From the NCBI RefSeq assembly GCF_000426345.1, contig NZ_AUFE01000010.1:112035-176034 (forward strand): a stretch of DNA of 64,000 nt, written 5' to 3'. The notes below the pieces were generated by a model. That model was not told where the DNA came from. It saw nothing but the letters and a program-made list of their open reading frames with translations, and ran no database searches. A program made the translations under genes and the position numbers. This document shows positions 1 through 7,860 of this stretch, piece after piece. Source of the stretch: Cupriavidus phytohabitans (GTDB taxonomy: Bacteria > Pseudomonadota > Gammaproteobacteria > Burkholderiales > Burkholderiaceae). Within the stretch, counting starts at the first letter, position 1; the number at the start of each line of letters is the position of its first letter.

Positions 1-450
1 GCCCTGGATCAGGTCCGACACCGCGAGCGGCTGGCCACGCAGGACATCACGGAAATAGTCGCGGTCGTCCACCCGCAGGCGCATGCTGTCCGGCACGGCG
101 GTGCTGAACACCAGCTGGCCGTCGGGCGCGGCAAGGAAGATGGCGTTGAACTGCTCCGGCATGTCGACCAGGGCTTCGGCGGCACGCCGCAGCTCGGCCG
201 GCCTGGCTGCAAGCATCGGCGCCAGCTGCCGGGCCACACGGCGCAACATCGCTGCACGGCTTTGCACCTTTTCGTCCAGTTGCTCCGCCACCAGTTCAAC
301 CAGCGTGTCCTGCTGCTGCTGCCGCACGTGCTTGAGGCTCTCGTAGGCGTAGTACTGGGCGTACAGGGCGCGCAGCACGATGATCAGCGTCACCACACCC
401 GCCGTGGCGAACGCCATCCGGTACTTCAATGAGTGCTGCATGATTGACAT
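1..450 (-). CDS. Membrane sensor protein, N-terminal part (C-terminus outside window)
   Basis: The reading frame starts at ATG 450 (AAGAAAG just upstream) and runs off the left edge after 149 codons without a stop. Residues about 12-30 form one hydrophobic membrane segment. They are followed by a predicted helical stretch and a segment containing FLAAPDGQLVFST and DDRDYFRD, which resembles the periplasmic Cache (dCACHE) ligand-sensing fold used by diguanylate cyclases, histidine kinases and chemoreceptors. Proteins with this N-terminus usually carry a GGDEF, EAL or kinase output module, but that part is not visible, so the output cannot be named. The ligand is unknown. Confidence 0.6.
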   Translation of the reverse strand, partial: MSIMQHSLKYRMAFATAGVVTLIIVLRALYAQYYAYESLKHVRQQQQDTLVELVAEQLDEKVQSRAAMLRRVARQLAPMLAARPAELRRAAEALVDMPEQFNAIFLAAPDGQLVFSTAVPDSMRLRVDDRDYFRDVLRGQPLAVSDLIQG

Positions 451-656
451 CTTTCTTGTGCGCACTGACCCGTGGCCCGGTCCCAGGGCTTGTCTTGTTG
501 CCTCGCCCATTGCTCGAGCCGTGCGTTCAAGATTAGCAGATGTCAAGGATCAATTCGAAACTGTTTGCAACAAGAATAAAGAGGCTGTTGCAGGTGTGCG
601 GGAGGGGTGATGGAGGGCGCATTTTGCGCCCTCGAGAAGTGGGCGCGGGGAGGCGG

Positions 657-690
657 GAAAGAAAAAAGCCAGCGCGAAGCTGGCTTTTCC
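657..690 (-). terminator. Rho-independent terminator of tRNA-Val
   Basis: Read on the minus strand, AAGCCAGC and GCTGGCTT form a GC-rich hairpin with a short TTCGC loop, followed by a T-rich run (TTTTTTCTTTC). It lies just after the CCA end of the tRNA, as expected for a single-gene tRNA transcript. Confidence 0.8.
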
Positions 691-697
691 TGAATGC

Positions 698-772
698 TGG
701 TGGGTGGTACAGGGATTGAACCTGTGACCCCTGCCGTGTGAAGGCAGTGCTCTACCGCTGAGCTAACCACCC
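698..772 (-). tRNA. tRNA-Val (CAC anticodon)
   Basis: A 75-nt cloverleaf can be drawn. The acceptor stem is GGGTGGT/ACCACCC, the D-arm GCTC/GAGC, the anticodon stem CTGCC/GGCAG with loop TTCACAC (anticodon CAC, reading GTG), and the T-arm ACAGG/CCTGT with loop TTCAATC. The CCA end is encoded. Its own promoter lies at 814-842 and a terminator follows. Confidence 0.95.
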
Positions 773-813
773 CTTTCTGCATCGTCGTTGCCGTCGTGCA
801 GCAGAGAAATGAG

Positions 814-842
814 ATTATGCAGGGCTCCCTGTATCTTGTAAA
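814..842 (-). promoter_or_regulatory. Sigma-70 promoter of tRNA-Val
   Basis: On the minus strand TTTACA (837-842) and CATAAT (814-819) are separated by 17 bp. Each hexamer differs from consensus at one position. The expected start point is about 35 nt upstream of the mature tRNA 5' end. Confidence 0.7.
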
Positions 843-863
843 GCCCTTTTCCAAACTTTTTGC

Positions 864-1595
864 TCAGGCAGCCAGTGTGCCGGGTTCCTCGGCAGTGTCT
901 TCCTGCCATACCGTCTTGCCGCCGCTGGCCTTGTCCAGGCCCTTCAGCACGTCGATATGGGCTTCAAGTTCTGCTTCGGTGGCGCGCAGCACGGGCAATA
1001 CCAAACGCGACAGGTCGGCCGTAGCCGCGGCTCCGCCTGCACCGGCGCTGCTGTCCATCGTGTCGATCACCAGCGAATTCTGGCCGCGGGTCATCGCCAG
1101 GTAGACCTCGGCCAGCAATTCCGCATCGAGCAATGCGCCGTGCAGCGTGCGATGCGCGTTGCTGATTCCCAGCCGGTCGCAAAGGGCGTCAAGGGAGTTG
1201 CGCTTGCCGGGGAACATCTGGCGCGCTTCGCGCAAGGTATCGATCACATTGCCGACATGTTCGCGGAACGGCGGCATGCCCAGCAGCTGGAATTCCATGT
1301 CGAGGAAGCCCAGGTCGAACTGCGCGTTGTGGATGATCAGCTCGGCATCTGCGACGAATTCGCGGATTTCGTGCGCGACCTCGGCAAAGCGCGGCTTGTC
1401 CGCCAGGAACTCGACCGTGATGCCGTGGACGGCGATCGCGCCTTCGTCGATGTCGCGCTCCGGGTTGACGTAGAAGTGCAGGTGGCGCCCCGTCAGGCGG
1501 CGGTTGAGCAGCTCGACGCAGCCGATTTCGATCAGGCGGTCGCCGGTGGCGGCATTCAGGCCGGTGGTTTCGGTATCGAGAACGATTTGTCGCAT
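864..1595 (-). CDS. dnaQ: DNA polymerase III epsilon subunit (3'-5' proofreading exonuclease)
   Basis: This is the proofreading subunit of the replicative polymerase, which removes misincorporated nucleotides while bound to the alpha subunit. The 243-residue protein has the complete DEDDh exonuclease set: LDTETTG near the start (Asp and Glu), HNAQFD (Asp) and HGALLDAEL (His and Asp). The final 60 or so residues resemble the flexible C-terminus that contacts alpha. The start is taken at the ATG of MRQIVLDTETTG. An in-frame ATG three codons upstream (1604) is equally possible, and neither has a clear ribosome-binding site. It is followed on the same strand, upstream in coordinates, by rnhA, a common betaproteobacterial pairing. 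Confidence 0.95.
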   Translation of the reverse strand: MRQIVLDTETTGLNAATGDRLIEIGCVELLNRRLTGRHLHFYVNPERDIDEGAIAVHGITVEFLADKPRFAEVAHEIREFVADAELIIHNAQFDLGFLDMEFQLLGMPPFREHVGNVIDTLREARQMFPGKRNSLDALCDRLGISNAHRTLHGALLDAELLAEVYLAMTRGQNSLVIDTMDSSAGAGGAAATADLSRLVLPVLRATEAELEAHIDVLKGLDKASGGKTVWQEDTAEEPGTLAA

Positions 1596-1654
1596 GGCGG
1601 GCATTCTAGCGGAGCGGCATTGCCCCTCGGTTCTTGTTTTGACGGTGCGGAGGT

Positions 1655-2092
1655 TCAGCGGCCGATTGATTCGACGCCGCGATTGGCCAGCGCATCGGCG
1701 CGTTCGTTGCCGGGGTGGCCATTGTGGCCGCGCACCCAGTGCCAGGAGATCTGGTGCCCCTGGGTCAGCGCATCAAGCTCCTGCCACAGGTCGGCGTTCT
1801 TCACCGGCTTCTTGTCGGCGGTCTTCCAGCCACGGGCCTTCCAGCCGGGCAGCCATTCGCTGATGCCTTTCTGGACATACTGCGAGTCGGTGTAGACGCG
1901 CACGGTGCAAGGCCGCTTGAGCGCGCGCAGCGCTTCGATCACCGCGGTCATTTCCATGCGGTTGTTGGTGGTGTTGGGTTCGCCGCCGAACAGCTCTTTC
2001 TCATTGGTGCCGGCGACAAGCACCGCACCCCAGCCGCCGCGGCCAGGATTGCCCTTGCAGGCACCGTCGGAGTAGATCGTGACTTCTTGCAT
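1655..2092 (-). CDS. rnhA: Ribonuclease HI
   Basis: It cleaves the RNA strand of RNA-DNA hybrids, removing primers and R-loops. The 145-residue protein is the normal length for bacterial RNase HI. The four catalytic acidic residues are visible in order: Asp in [11 protein letters not shown], Glu in NRMEMTAV, Asp in VYTDSQYV and Asp in ERADALA. The basic [16 protein letters not shown] handle region for substrate binding is present. The start is the ATG of [11 protein letters not shown] longer frame to 2134 would add an unconserved tail. It sits between dnaQ and a methyltransferase gene, all on the minus strand. Confidence 0.96.
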   Translation of the reverse strand: MQEVTIYSDGACKGNPGRGGWGAVLVAGTNEKELFGGEPNTTNNRMEMTAVIEALRALKRPCTVRVYTDSQYVQKGISEWLPGWKARGWKTADKKPVKNADLWQELDALTQGHQISWHWVRGHNGHPGNERADALANRGVESIGR

Positions 2093-2157
2093 GGAATTCC
2101 GTTGAGGGCCGGCCGCGTAGCGCGGCCGGCGCATGGGTCTTTCCGCCGGCGGCGGAT

Positions 2158-3003
2158 TCAGTGTTTATCGCGGGGCGCCTTGCCGTGCGTGCCGGTGGGC
2201 GTGGCCACGGGCGATGCCACCGGCGCCAGCGCCGGCTTGGCTTTCCACGCCGGGCCGACCAGGCGCACGTTGCGCACGCGCTTGATCGCCGAGATCATAT
2301 AGACCGCGCCGAAGATCGGCCACCAGCGGTCGCCCGCCTTTTCCATGAAGGCGGTGCGCTGCAGCCAGCGCTCGGTGCGGTAGGGCGGGCAGTAGCAGCC
2401 GAAGCGGCCGCGGATGATATCGAAGCCAAGCAGCTTGAGCCAGTCCTTGATGCGCACAAAGCCTATCTGCTGGGCATCGGTCGGCAGGAAGGACGTGGCG
2501 CCGAGCCGGTTCATGCCCTGGCGCGCGCCCCACAGGCTCATCGGGTTGAAGCAGGTGACCACCACGCGCCCTTCGGGCATCAGCACGCGCGAGACTTCGC
2601 GCAGCACTTCGTGCGGGTCTTCGGCAAACTCCAGGATATGGGGCAGGGTTACCAGGTCGACGCTCTGCGTGTCGAACGGCAGCTCGTCGAAGCGGCACAA
2701 CAGCTGGCGTGCGTCCGGATGTGCCGCGCGTGGCCCGTGCGGCCCGCTGGACGGGTCCAGCGCCAGCGCCGAGAACGGCATCCGGTTCTCGCGCAGCGTA
2801 TCGACGTGCGGCATGCCCAGCTGTACGGCGTGGTAGCCGAAGATGTCCGCCACGGTGCGGTCGTACTGCTGCGCTTCCCAGCGCAGCATGTACTGGCCGG
2901 GCGGCGAGGCCAGCCAGTCTTCCCAGCTTACAATCGGACCATTCGGGCCACTCAGGCCGTGCTGACCGTACTCGCCTTGCCGGCGATTGGGACGATTGGA
3001 CAT
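2158..3003 (-). CDS. Class I SAM-dependent methyltransferase (Methyltransf_11 type), substrate unknown
   Basis: The 281-residue protein has a SAM-binding Rossmann methyltransferase core: [19 protein letters not shown] followed by [21 protein letters not shown] is the classic motif-II/III region of this superfamily. The usual glycine-rich motif I is poorly defined ([11 protein letters not shown]). The C-terminal part ends in a Pro/Ala-rich and basic tail. The substrate cannot be inferred. The gene is a constant neighbour of gloB and rnhA in this group of bacteria, but no shared pathway is obvious. Its start codon lies only 12 bp from the divergent gloB start. Confidence 0.8.
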   Translation of the reverse strand: MSNRPNRRQGEYGQHGLSGPNGPIVSWEDWLASPPGQYMLRWEAQQYDRTVADIFGYHAVQLGMPHVDTLRENRMPFSALALDPSSGPHGPRAAHPDARQLLCRFDELPFDTQSVDLVTLPHILEFAEDPHEVLREVSRVLMPEGRVVVTCFNPMSLWGARQGMNRLGATSFLPTDAQQIGFVRIKDWLKLLGFDIIRGRFGCYCPPYRTERWLQRTAFMEKAGDRWWPIFGAVYMISAIKRVRNVRLVGPAWKAKPALAPVASPVATPTGTHGKAPRDKH

Positions 3004-3015
3004 AGGAGCTTGCGC

Positions 3016-3816
3016 ATGTTGAAGGTTGAGCCGATCCCGGCCTTCCAGGATAACTATATCTGGGCCATTCACGACGGGCATCACGCCGCCGTGGTCGATC
3101 CCGGCGAATCGGCGCCGGTAGAGCAATTTCTGGCGCAGCGGGGGCTGGCTCTGGGCGCTATTGTAATCACCCATCACCACGGCGATCACCAGGGTGGCGT
3201 TGCCGACCTGCTGGCGGCACACCCGCGCACCCCCTCAGGCGCGCCGATGCCCGTGCTCGGACCCGCCGGCGAGCGTATCGGCGGGCGCACCCGGGCGCTG
3301 CGCGAAGGCGATGAGGTGACGCTGGCCGAGCCCGCGGTGACGCTGCGGGTGCTGGACGTACCCGGCCATACCGCCGGCCATATCGCCTACGTGGGTGACC
3401 TGGGCGAAGCGGGCCGTGCCGTGTTCTGCGGCGACACGCTGTTCGCCAGCGGCTGCGGGCGCCTCTTTGAGGGATCGCCGGCGCAGATGCTGGCGTCGCT
3501 GGACAAGCTGGCGAGCCTGCCGGGCGACACCCGCGTCTACTGCGCCCACGAGTACACGCGCAGCAACGTGCGCTTCGCCCGGGCGGTCGAGCCGGATAAT
3601 GCCGCGCTGGCGGCGTGGGAGCAACGCGTCGATGCGCTGCGTGCCGCGGACACGCCGACGTTGCCGACCACCATCGCCCACGAGCGTGAGGTCAACCCGT
3701 TCCTGCGCTCGCGCGAGCCGGCGGTGCGTGCCGCGGTGTCGGCGCACGGCGGTGCCACCGACAGCGACGCCAAAGCATTTGGCGCGCTGCGCGGGTGGAA
3801 GGACAATTTCCGCTAA
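3016..3816 (+). CDS. gloB: Hydroxyacylglutathione hydrolase (glyoxalase II)
   Basis: It hydrolyses S-lactoylglutathione to lactate and glutathione, the second step of methylglyoxal detoxification. The 266-residue metallo-beta-lactamase-fold protein carries the dinuclear metal motif THHHGDH at residues 52-58, [25 protein letters not shown] and the C-terminal HxYT-type glutathione-binding segment (CAHEYTRSN). ATG 3016 follows GGAGCTTGCGC, giving a usable Shine-Dalgarno site (AGGAG at 3004-3008). It is transcribed divergently from the methyltransferase gene with only 12 bp between the two start codons. Confidence 0.95.
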   Translation: MLKVEPIPAFQDNYIWAIHDGHHAAVVDPGESAPVEQFLAQRGLALGAIVITHHHGDHQGGVADLLAAHPRTPSGAPMPVLGPAGERIGGRTRALREGDEVTLAEPAVTLRVLDVPGHTAGHIAYVGDLGEAGRAVFCGDTLFASGCGRLFEGSPAQMLASLDKLASLPGDTRVYCAHEYTRSNVRFARAVEPDNAALAAWEQRVDALRAADTPTLPTTIAHEREVNPFLRSREPAVRAAVSAHGGATDSDAKAFGALRGWKDNFR

Positions 3817-3833
3817 ATTGAAGGCAGACCCGG

Positions 3834-3863
3834 CCGAAAACCCTTGTGAGTCAAGGCTTTCGG
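3834..3863 (+). repeat. Imperfect inverted repeat between gloB and mltD
   Basis: CCGAAA and CCTTG pair with CAAGG and TTTCGG around a short loop. A run of eight T residues occurs about 40 nt further on (3901-3908), too far for a normal terminator. It may be a weak terminator of gloB or part of the mltD leader. Confidence 0.35.
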
Positions 3864-3948
3864 GCTGCCACCTGGAAAATCTGATTGACGCGATAGGTCG
3901 TTTTTTTTAGCATCACGCAACCTTTTAGCGTCACGATTCGAGAACTTA

Positions 3949-5637
3949 ATGAAAATTGGTCGATTACTGGCGGTAGTTGCGTGTGCGGCGCTGCTTGCAG
4001 CCTGCGCCAGCACCCCTACGCCGCCTGACGCCGATGCCGACGGCGCGACCGCCCAGACCGCCAGGCGCCCGGATCCGCTTAATTCGCTCAGCGGCAAATC
4101 CGCGCTGTCATCCACCACCATCAATGTCGACCAGGGTGGCCTGGACTGGCTGCGCGGCCCGTCCAACGATATCTGGGACCGGATCCGGCGCGGCTTTGCC
4201 ATGCAGGACCTGGAGGGCACGCTGGTCGATGACCGGACCCAGTGGTATGCGCAGCGCCCGGAATACATGGAGCGCATGGTCGGGCGGTCGAGCCGCTACC
4301 TGTACCACATCGTCGAGGAACTGGAGCGCCGCAAGATGCCTACCGAGCTGGCACTGCTGCCGTTCGTCGAGAGCGCGTTCAACCCGCAGGCCCAGTCGAG
4401 CGCCAAGGCCGCCGGCATGTGGCAGTTCATCCCCAGCACCGGCAAGTCGTACAACCTGAAGCAGAACATGTTCCGCGACGAGCGCCGCGACGTGCTGGCG
4501 TCGACCGATGCCGCGCTCGACTACCTGCAGCGGCTCTATGACATGTTCGGCGACTGGCACCTGGCGCTGGCCGCCTACAACTGGGGCGAGGGCGCGGTGT
4601 CGCGCGCGATCGCGCGCAACCAGGCGCGCGGGCTGCCGACCGACTACGCCAGCCTGACCATGCCCAACGAGACGCGTTACTACGTGCCGAAGCTGCAGGC
4701 GGTCAAGAACATCATCGCCAATCCGGCGGCATATGGCGTCAGGCTGCCCGAGATCCCGGACCATCCGTACTTCGTCACGGTGACCACGTCGCGCGACATC
4801 GACGTGAATCTCGCCGCCAAGCTGGCGGACATGACGCTGGAAGAGTTCAAGGCGCTGAACCCGTCGTTCAACCGGCCGGTGATCCTGGGCGCGTCCAACC
4901 CGCAGATCCTGCTGCCGTTCGACAATGCCGAGCGCTTCCAGTACAACCTGAATACGTATCGCGGCGGGCTGTCGAGCTGGACGGCGGTCACGGTAGACGG
5001 GCGCGAGCGCGTCGAGTCGCTGGCGGCGCGGCTCAATGTCGATGCCGACACGCTGCGCGAAATCAACAGCATTCCCAAGGGCATGCGGCTGAAGGCCGGT
5101 TCGACCGTGATGATCCCGCGCTCGGGCCGCCACGACCAGGACATCAGCGCGACCCTGGCCGACACCGCCATGCTGGCGATGGAGCCCGACCTGCCCGACG
5201 CGCGCCGCGTGGTGGTGCGCGCAGGCCGGCGCGATACGGTGGCGTCGGTGGCGCGGCGCTACGGCGTGTCGCAGGGTCAGGTGCAGTCGTGGAACAAGCT
5301 GTCCGGCACCAAGCTGGTGGCAGGGCAGAGCCTGGTGCTGATGGTGCCGGTGCGCGGCGCCGGCGCGGCGCGCGCGGCGCGTGCCGAACGCGCGGACCGG
5401 GCCGAGCGCGAAGAGCGCGCCGAACGCGGCAGCAAGGGCGGGATCGTGCGTGTGTCGGCGAAGGGGGGGCGGGGCAAGGCCGAGCCGCGCAAGCGCATCA
5501 CGGTAGAAGCCTCTGCGCGCGGCGGTGCCAAGGCAGCGCCGGCCAGGGTGGTGCGCGAGGCCAAGGCGGGCCCGGTGGTGAAGGCGTCGGCCAAATCCAG
5601 CGTCAAGGCCAGCAGCAAGGGCAGCAAGACGCGCTGA
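3949..5637 (+). CDS. mltD: Membrane-bound lytic murein transglycosylase D with LysM domains (lipoprotein)
   Basis: It cleaves the glycan strand of peptidoglycan to anhydromuropeptides. The 562-residue protein begins with a lipoprotein signal ending in the lipobox LAAC (Cys19), so it should be anchored in the outer membrane. The SLT domain has the catalytic Glu141 in FVESAFNPQAQS, followed by AAGMWQFIP and AYNWGEG. At least two LysM-like peptidoglycan-binding repeats follow, one around 340-395 and one around 420-470 (VVVRAGRRDTVASVARRYGV). The last 90 residues are a low-complexity Arg/Lys/Ala/Ser tail not normally found in E. coli MltD. A strong terminator follows. Confidence 0.92.
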   Translation: MKIGRLLAVVACAALLAACASTPTPPDADADGATAQTARRPDPLNSLSGKSALSSTTINVDQGGLDWLRGPSNDIWDRIRRGFAMQDLEGTLVDDRTQWYAQRPEYMERMVGRSSRYLYHIVEELERRKMPTELALLPFVESAFNPQAQSSAKAAGMWQFIPSTGKSYNLKQNMFRDERRDVLASTDAALDYLQRLYDMFGDWHLALAAYNWGEGAVSRAIARNQARGLPTDYASLTMPNETRYYVPKLQAVKNIIANPAAYGVRLPEIPDHPYFVTVTTSRDIDVNLAAKLADMTLEEFKALNPSFNRPVILGASNPQILLPFDNAERFQYNLNTYRGGLSSWTAVTVDGRERVESLAARLNVDADTLREINSIPKGMRLKAGSTVMIPRSGRHDQDISATLADTAMLAMEPDLPDARRVVVRAGRRDTVASVARRYGVSQGQVQSWNKLSGTKLVAGQSLVLMVPVRGAGAARAARAERADRAEREERAERGSKGGIVRVSAKGGRGKAEPRKRITVEASARGGAKAAPARVVREAKAGPVVKASAKSSVKASSKGSKTR

Positions 5638-5654
5638 GCGCAGCGCTCGAGAGC

Positions 5655-5685
5655 AAAAAGGCGTGCCGGCGGCACGCCTTTTTGC
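5655..5685 (+). terminator. Rho-independent terminator after mltD
   Basis: AAAAAGGCGTGCC and GGCACGCCTTTTT form a perfect inverted repeat with a minimal loop and a T5 tail. The A-tract on the left would let it work in both directions. Confidence 0.9.
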
Positions 5686-5799
5686 ATCTGCCGCAGGTAC
5701 CGGCCGCGGGCGGCACCCCCAATCCCGTTTCCCCAGGGCCAGCGCCGGTGGCAAACTACCGTCATCATCACAACGACCGCAGACGCGGAGGAGACTGCC

Positions 5800-7692
5800 A
5801 TGACGGCAAGCCATGCCGTGCATGCCCGTTCGCTGGCCGACCCGCAAGGGTTCTGGGCCGAACAGGCGGCGCGCATCGATTGGGAAACCCCGTTCGACCA
5901 GGTGCTCGACAACAGCCGCGCGCCATTCACCCGCTGGTTCGTGGGCGGGCGCACCAACCTGTGCCACAACGCGGTCGACCGCCACCTGGCGGCGCGCGCC
6001 AGCCAGCCGGCGCTGCACTGGGTCTCGACCGAGGTCGACCAGTCCCGCACCTACACCTACGCCGAGCTGCACGACGAGGTCAACCGCATGGCGGCGATCC
6101 TGCAGGGGCTGGGGGTGCAGAAGGGCGACCGCGTGCTGATCTACATGCCGATGATCCCGCAAGCGGCGTTTGCGATGCTGGCATGCGCGCGCATCGGCGC
6201 GGTCCATTCGGTGGTGTTCGGCGGCTTTGCCTCGGTGAGCCTGGCGGCACGGATCGACGATGCGCGCCCGCGCGTGGTGATCAGCGCCGACGCCGGCTCG
6301 CGCGCCGGCAAGGTGGTGCCGTACAAGCCGCTGCTGGACGAGGCCTTGCGCCTGTCGTCGCACCAGCCGGAGAAGGTGCTGCTGGTCGACCGCCAGCTGG
6401 CCGACATGCCGCGCATCGAAGGCCGCGATGAAGACTATGCCGCCTGGCGCGACCGCGTGGCCGGCGCGCAGGTTCCGTGCGCATGGCTGGAGTCCAGCGA
6501 GGCGTCGTATGTGCTTTACACCTCCGGCACCACCGGCAAGCCCAAGGGCGTGCAGCGCGATACCGGCGGCTACGCGGTGGCGCTGGCCACCTCAATGGAA
6601 TACATCTTCTGCGGCAAGCCGGGCGACACCATGTTCACCGCCTCCGACATCGGGTGGGTGGTCGGCCACAGCTATATCGTCTACGGGCCGCTGCTGGCCG
6701 GGATGACCACGCTGATGTACGAAGGCACGCCGATCCGCCCGGACGGCGGCATCCTGTGGCGGCTGGTCGAGCAATACAAGGTCAACCTGATGTTCAGCGC
6801 GCCCACCGCGATCCGCGTGTTGAAGAAGCAGGACCCGTCCTGGCTGACCCGCTACGACCTGTCCAGCCTGCGCCTGCTGTTCCTGGCGGGCGAGCCGCTG
6901 GACGAACCCACCGCGCGCTGGATCCAGGACGGCCTGGGCAAGCCGGTGGTCGACAACTACTGGCAGACCGAGTCGGGCTGGCCGATCCTGGCGATCCAGC
7001 GCGGCATCGAGCCGCTGCCACCCAAGCTTGGCTCGCCGGGCGTGCCGGCCTACGGCTACGACCTGAAGATCGTCGACGAGAACACCGGCGAGGAATGCCC
7101 GCCCAACCAGAAAGGCGTGGTCGCGATCGACGGGCCGCTGCCGCCGGGCTGCATGAGCACGGTGTGGGGCGACGACGACCGCTTCGTGCGCACCTACTGG
7201 CAGGCGGTGCCGAACCGGCTGTGCTATTCCACCTTTGACTGGGGCGTGCGCGACGAGGACGGCTATGTTTTTATCCTGGGACGCACCGACGATGTGATCA
7301 ACGTCGCGGGGCACCGGCTGGGCACGCGCGAGATCGAGGAAAGCCTGTCGTCCAATCCGGCCGTGGCCGAAGTGGCGGTGGTCGGCGTGCAGGACGCGCT
7401 CAAGGGCCAGGTGGCGATGGGATTCTGCATTGCGCGCGACCCGGCGCGGACCGCCACGGAGGCGGACCGGCTGGCGCTGGAGGGCGAGTTGATGAAGACC
7501 GTCGAGCAGCAGCTCGGCGCGGTGGCACGGCCGGCGCGCGTATTCTTTGTCAATGCGCTGCCGAAGACGCGTTCCGGCAAGTTGCTGCGGCGCGCGATGC
7601 AGGCGGTGGCGGAAGGGCGCGATCCCGGCGACCTGACCACGATCGAGGATCCGGCGGCGCTGGAGCAGGTCCAGGCCGCGCTGAAGGGCTGA
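5800..7692 (+). CDS. prpE: Propionyl-CoA synthetase (propionate-CoA ligase)
   Basis: It activates propionate (and probably acetate) to the acyl-CoA through an acyl-adenylate. The 630-residue protein is typical of PrpE, slightly shorter than acetyl-CoA synthetase. It shows the P-loop-like YTSGTTGKPKGVQRD motif, FTASDIGWVVGHSYIVYGPLL, the adenylation motif YWQTESGWP, GRTDDVINVAGHRLGTREIEE (hinge) and the C-terminal acyl-AMP-forming lysine in KTRSGKLLRR. A strong GGAGGAG site precedes ATG 5800. Terminators precede and a hairpin follows, so it looks monocistronic. The usual prpBC methylcitrate genes are not adjacent. Confidence 0.93.
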   Translation: MTASHAVHARSLADPQGFWAEQAARIDWETPFDQVLDNSRAPFTRWFVGGRTNLCHNAVDRHLAARASQPALHWVSTEVDQSRTYTYAELHDEVNRMAAILQGLGVQKGDRVLIYMPMIPQAAFAMLACARIGAVHSVVFGGFASVSLAARIDDARPRVVISADAGSRAGKVVPYKPLLDEALRLSSHQPEKVLLVDRQLADMPRIEGRDEDYAAWRDRVAGAQVPCAWLESSEASYVLYTSGTTGKPKGVQRDTGGYAVALATSMEYIFCGKPGDTMFTASDIGWVVGHSYIVYGPLLAGMTTLMYEGTPIRPDGGILWRLVEQYKVNLMFSAPTAIRVLKKQDPSWLTRYDLSSLRLLFLAGEPLDEPTARWIQDGLGKPVVDNYWQTESGWPILAIQRGIEPLPPKLGSPGVPAYGYDLKIVDENTGEECPPNQKGVVAIDGPLPPGCMSTVWGDDDRFVRTYWQAVPNRLCYSTFDWGVRDEDGYVFILGRTDDVINVAGHRLGTREIEESLSSNPAVAEVAVVGVQDALKGQVAMGFCIARDPARTATEADRLALEGELMKTVEQQLGAVARPARVFFVNALPKTRSGKLLRRAMQAVAEGRDPGDLTTIEDPAALEQVQAALKG

Positions 7693-7708
7693 CGCGGTCA
7701 CGCCAGGC

Positions 7709-7740
7709 GGTGCGAGGTGTCGAACCGGACACTTCGCACC
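7709..7740 (+). terminator. Hairpin after prpE, probable terminator
   Basis: GGTGCGAGGTGTC pairs with GACACTTCGCACC (13 bp with one G-T wobble) around a 6-nt loop. No T-run follows, so termination may need Rho, or the stem may only stabilise the prpE transcript. Confidence 0.5.
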
Positions 7741-7770
7741 GCGGGCTTGCCACGGCCCGTGATGCAGTCT

Positions 7771-7792
7771 AATATTTGAAGCATAAAATATT
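7771..7792. promoter_or_regulatory. AT-rich inverted repeat, candidate operator of the aromatic-CoA operon
   Basis: AATATTT (7771-7777) and AAATATT (7786-7792) are perfect 7-bp arms with an 8-bp spacer, in an otherwise GC-rich genome and 69 bp upstream of the first gene of the operon. Size and spacing suit a MarR- or TetR-type repressor, but no regulator gene is adjacent, so this is inference. Confidence 0.4.
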
Positions 7793-7860
7793 TAGGTCTG
7801 ATCTAGATCGTGATGCCGCCGGACAGCATTGTCGGGCGCGGCTCCAGCAGGAGGCAACAG

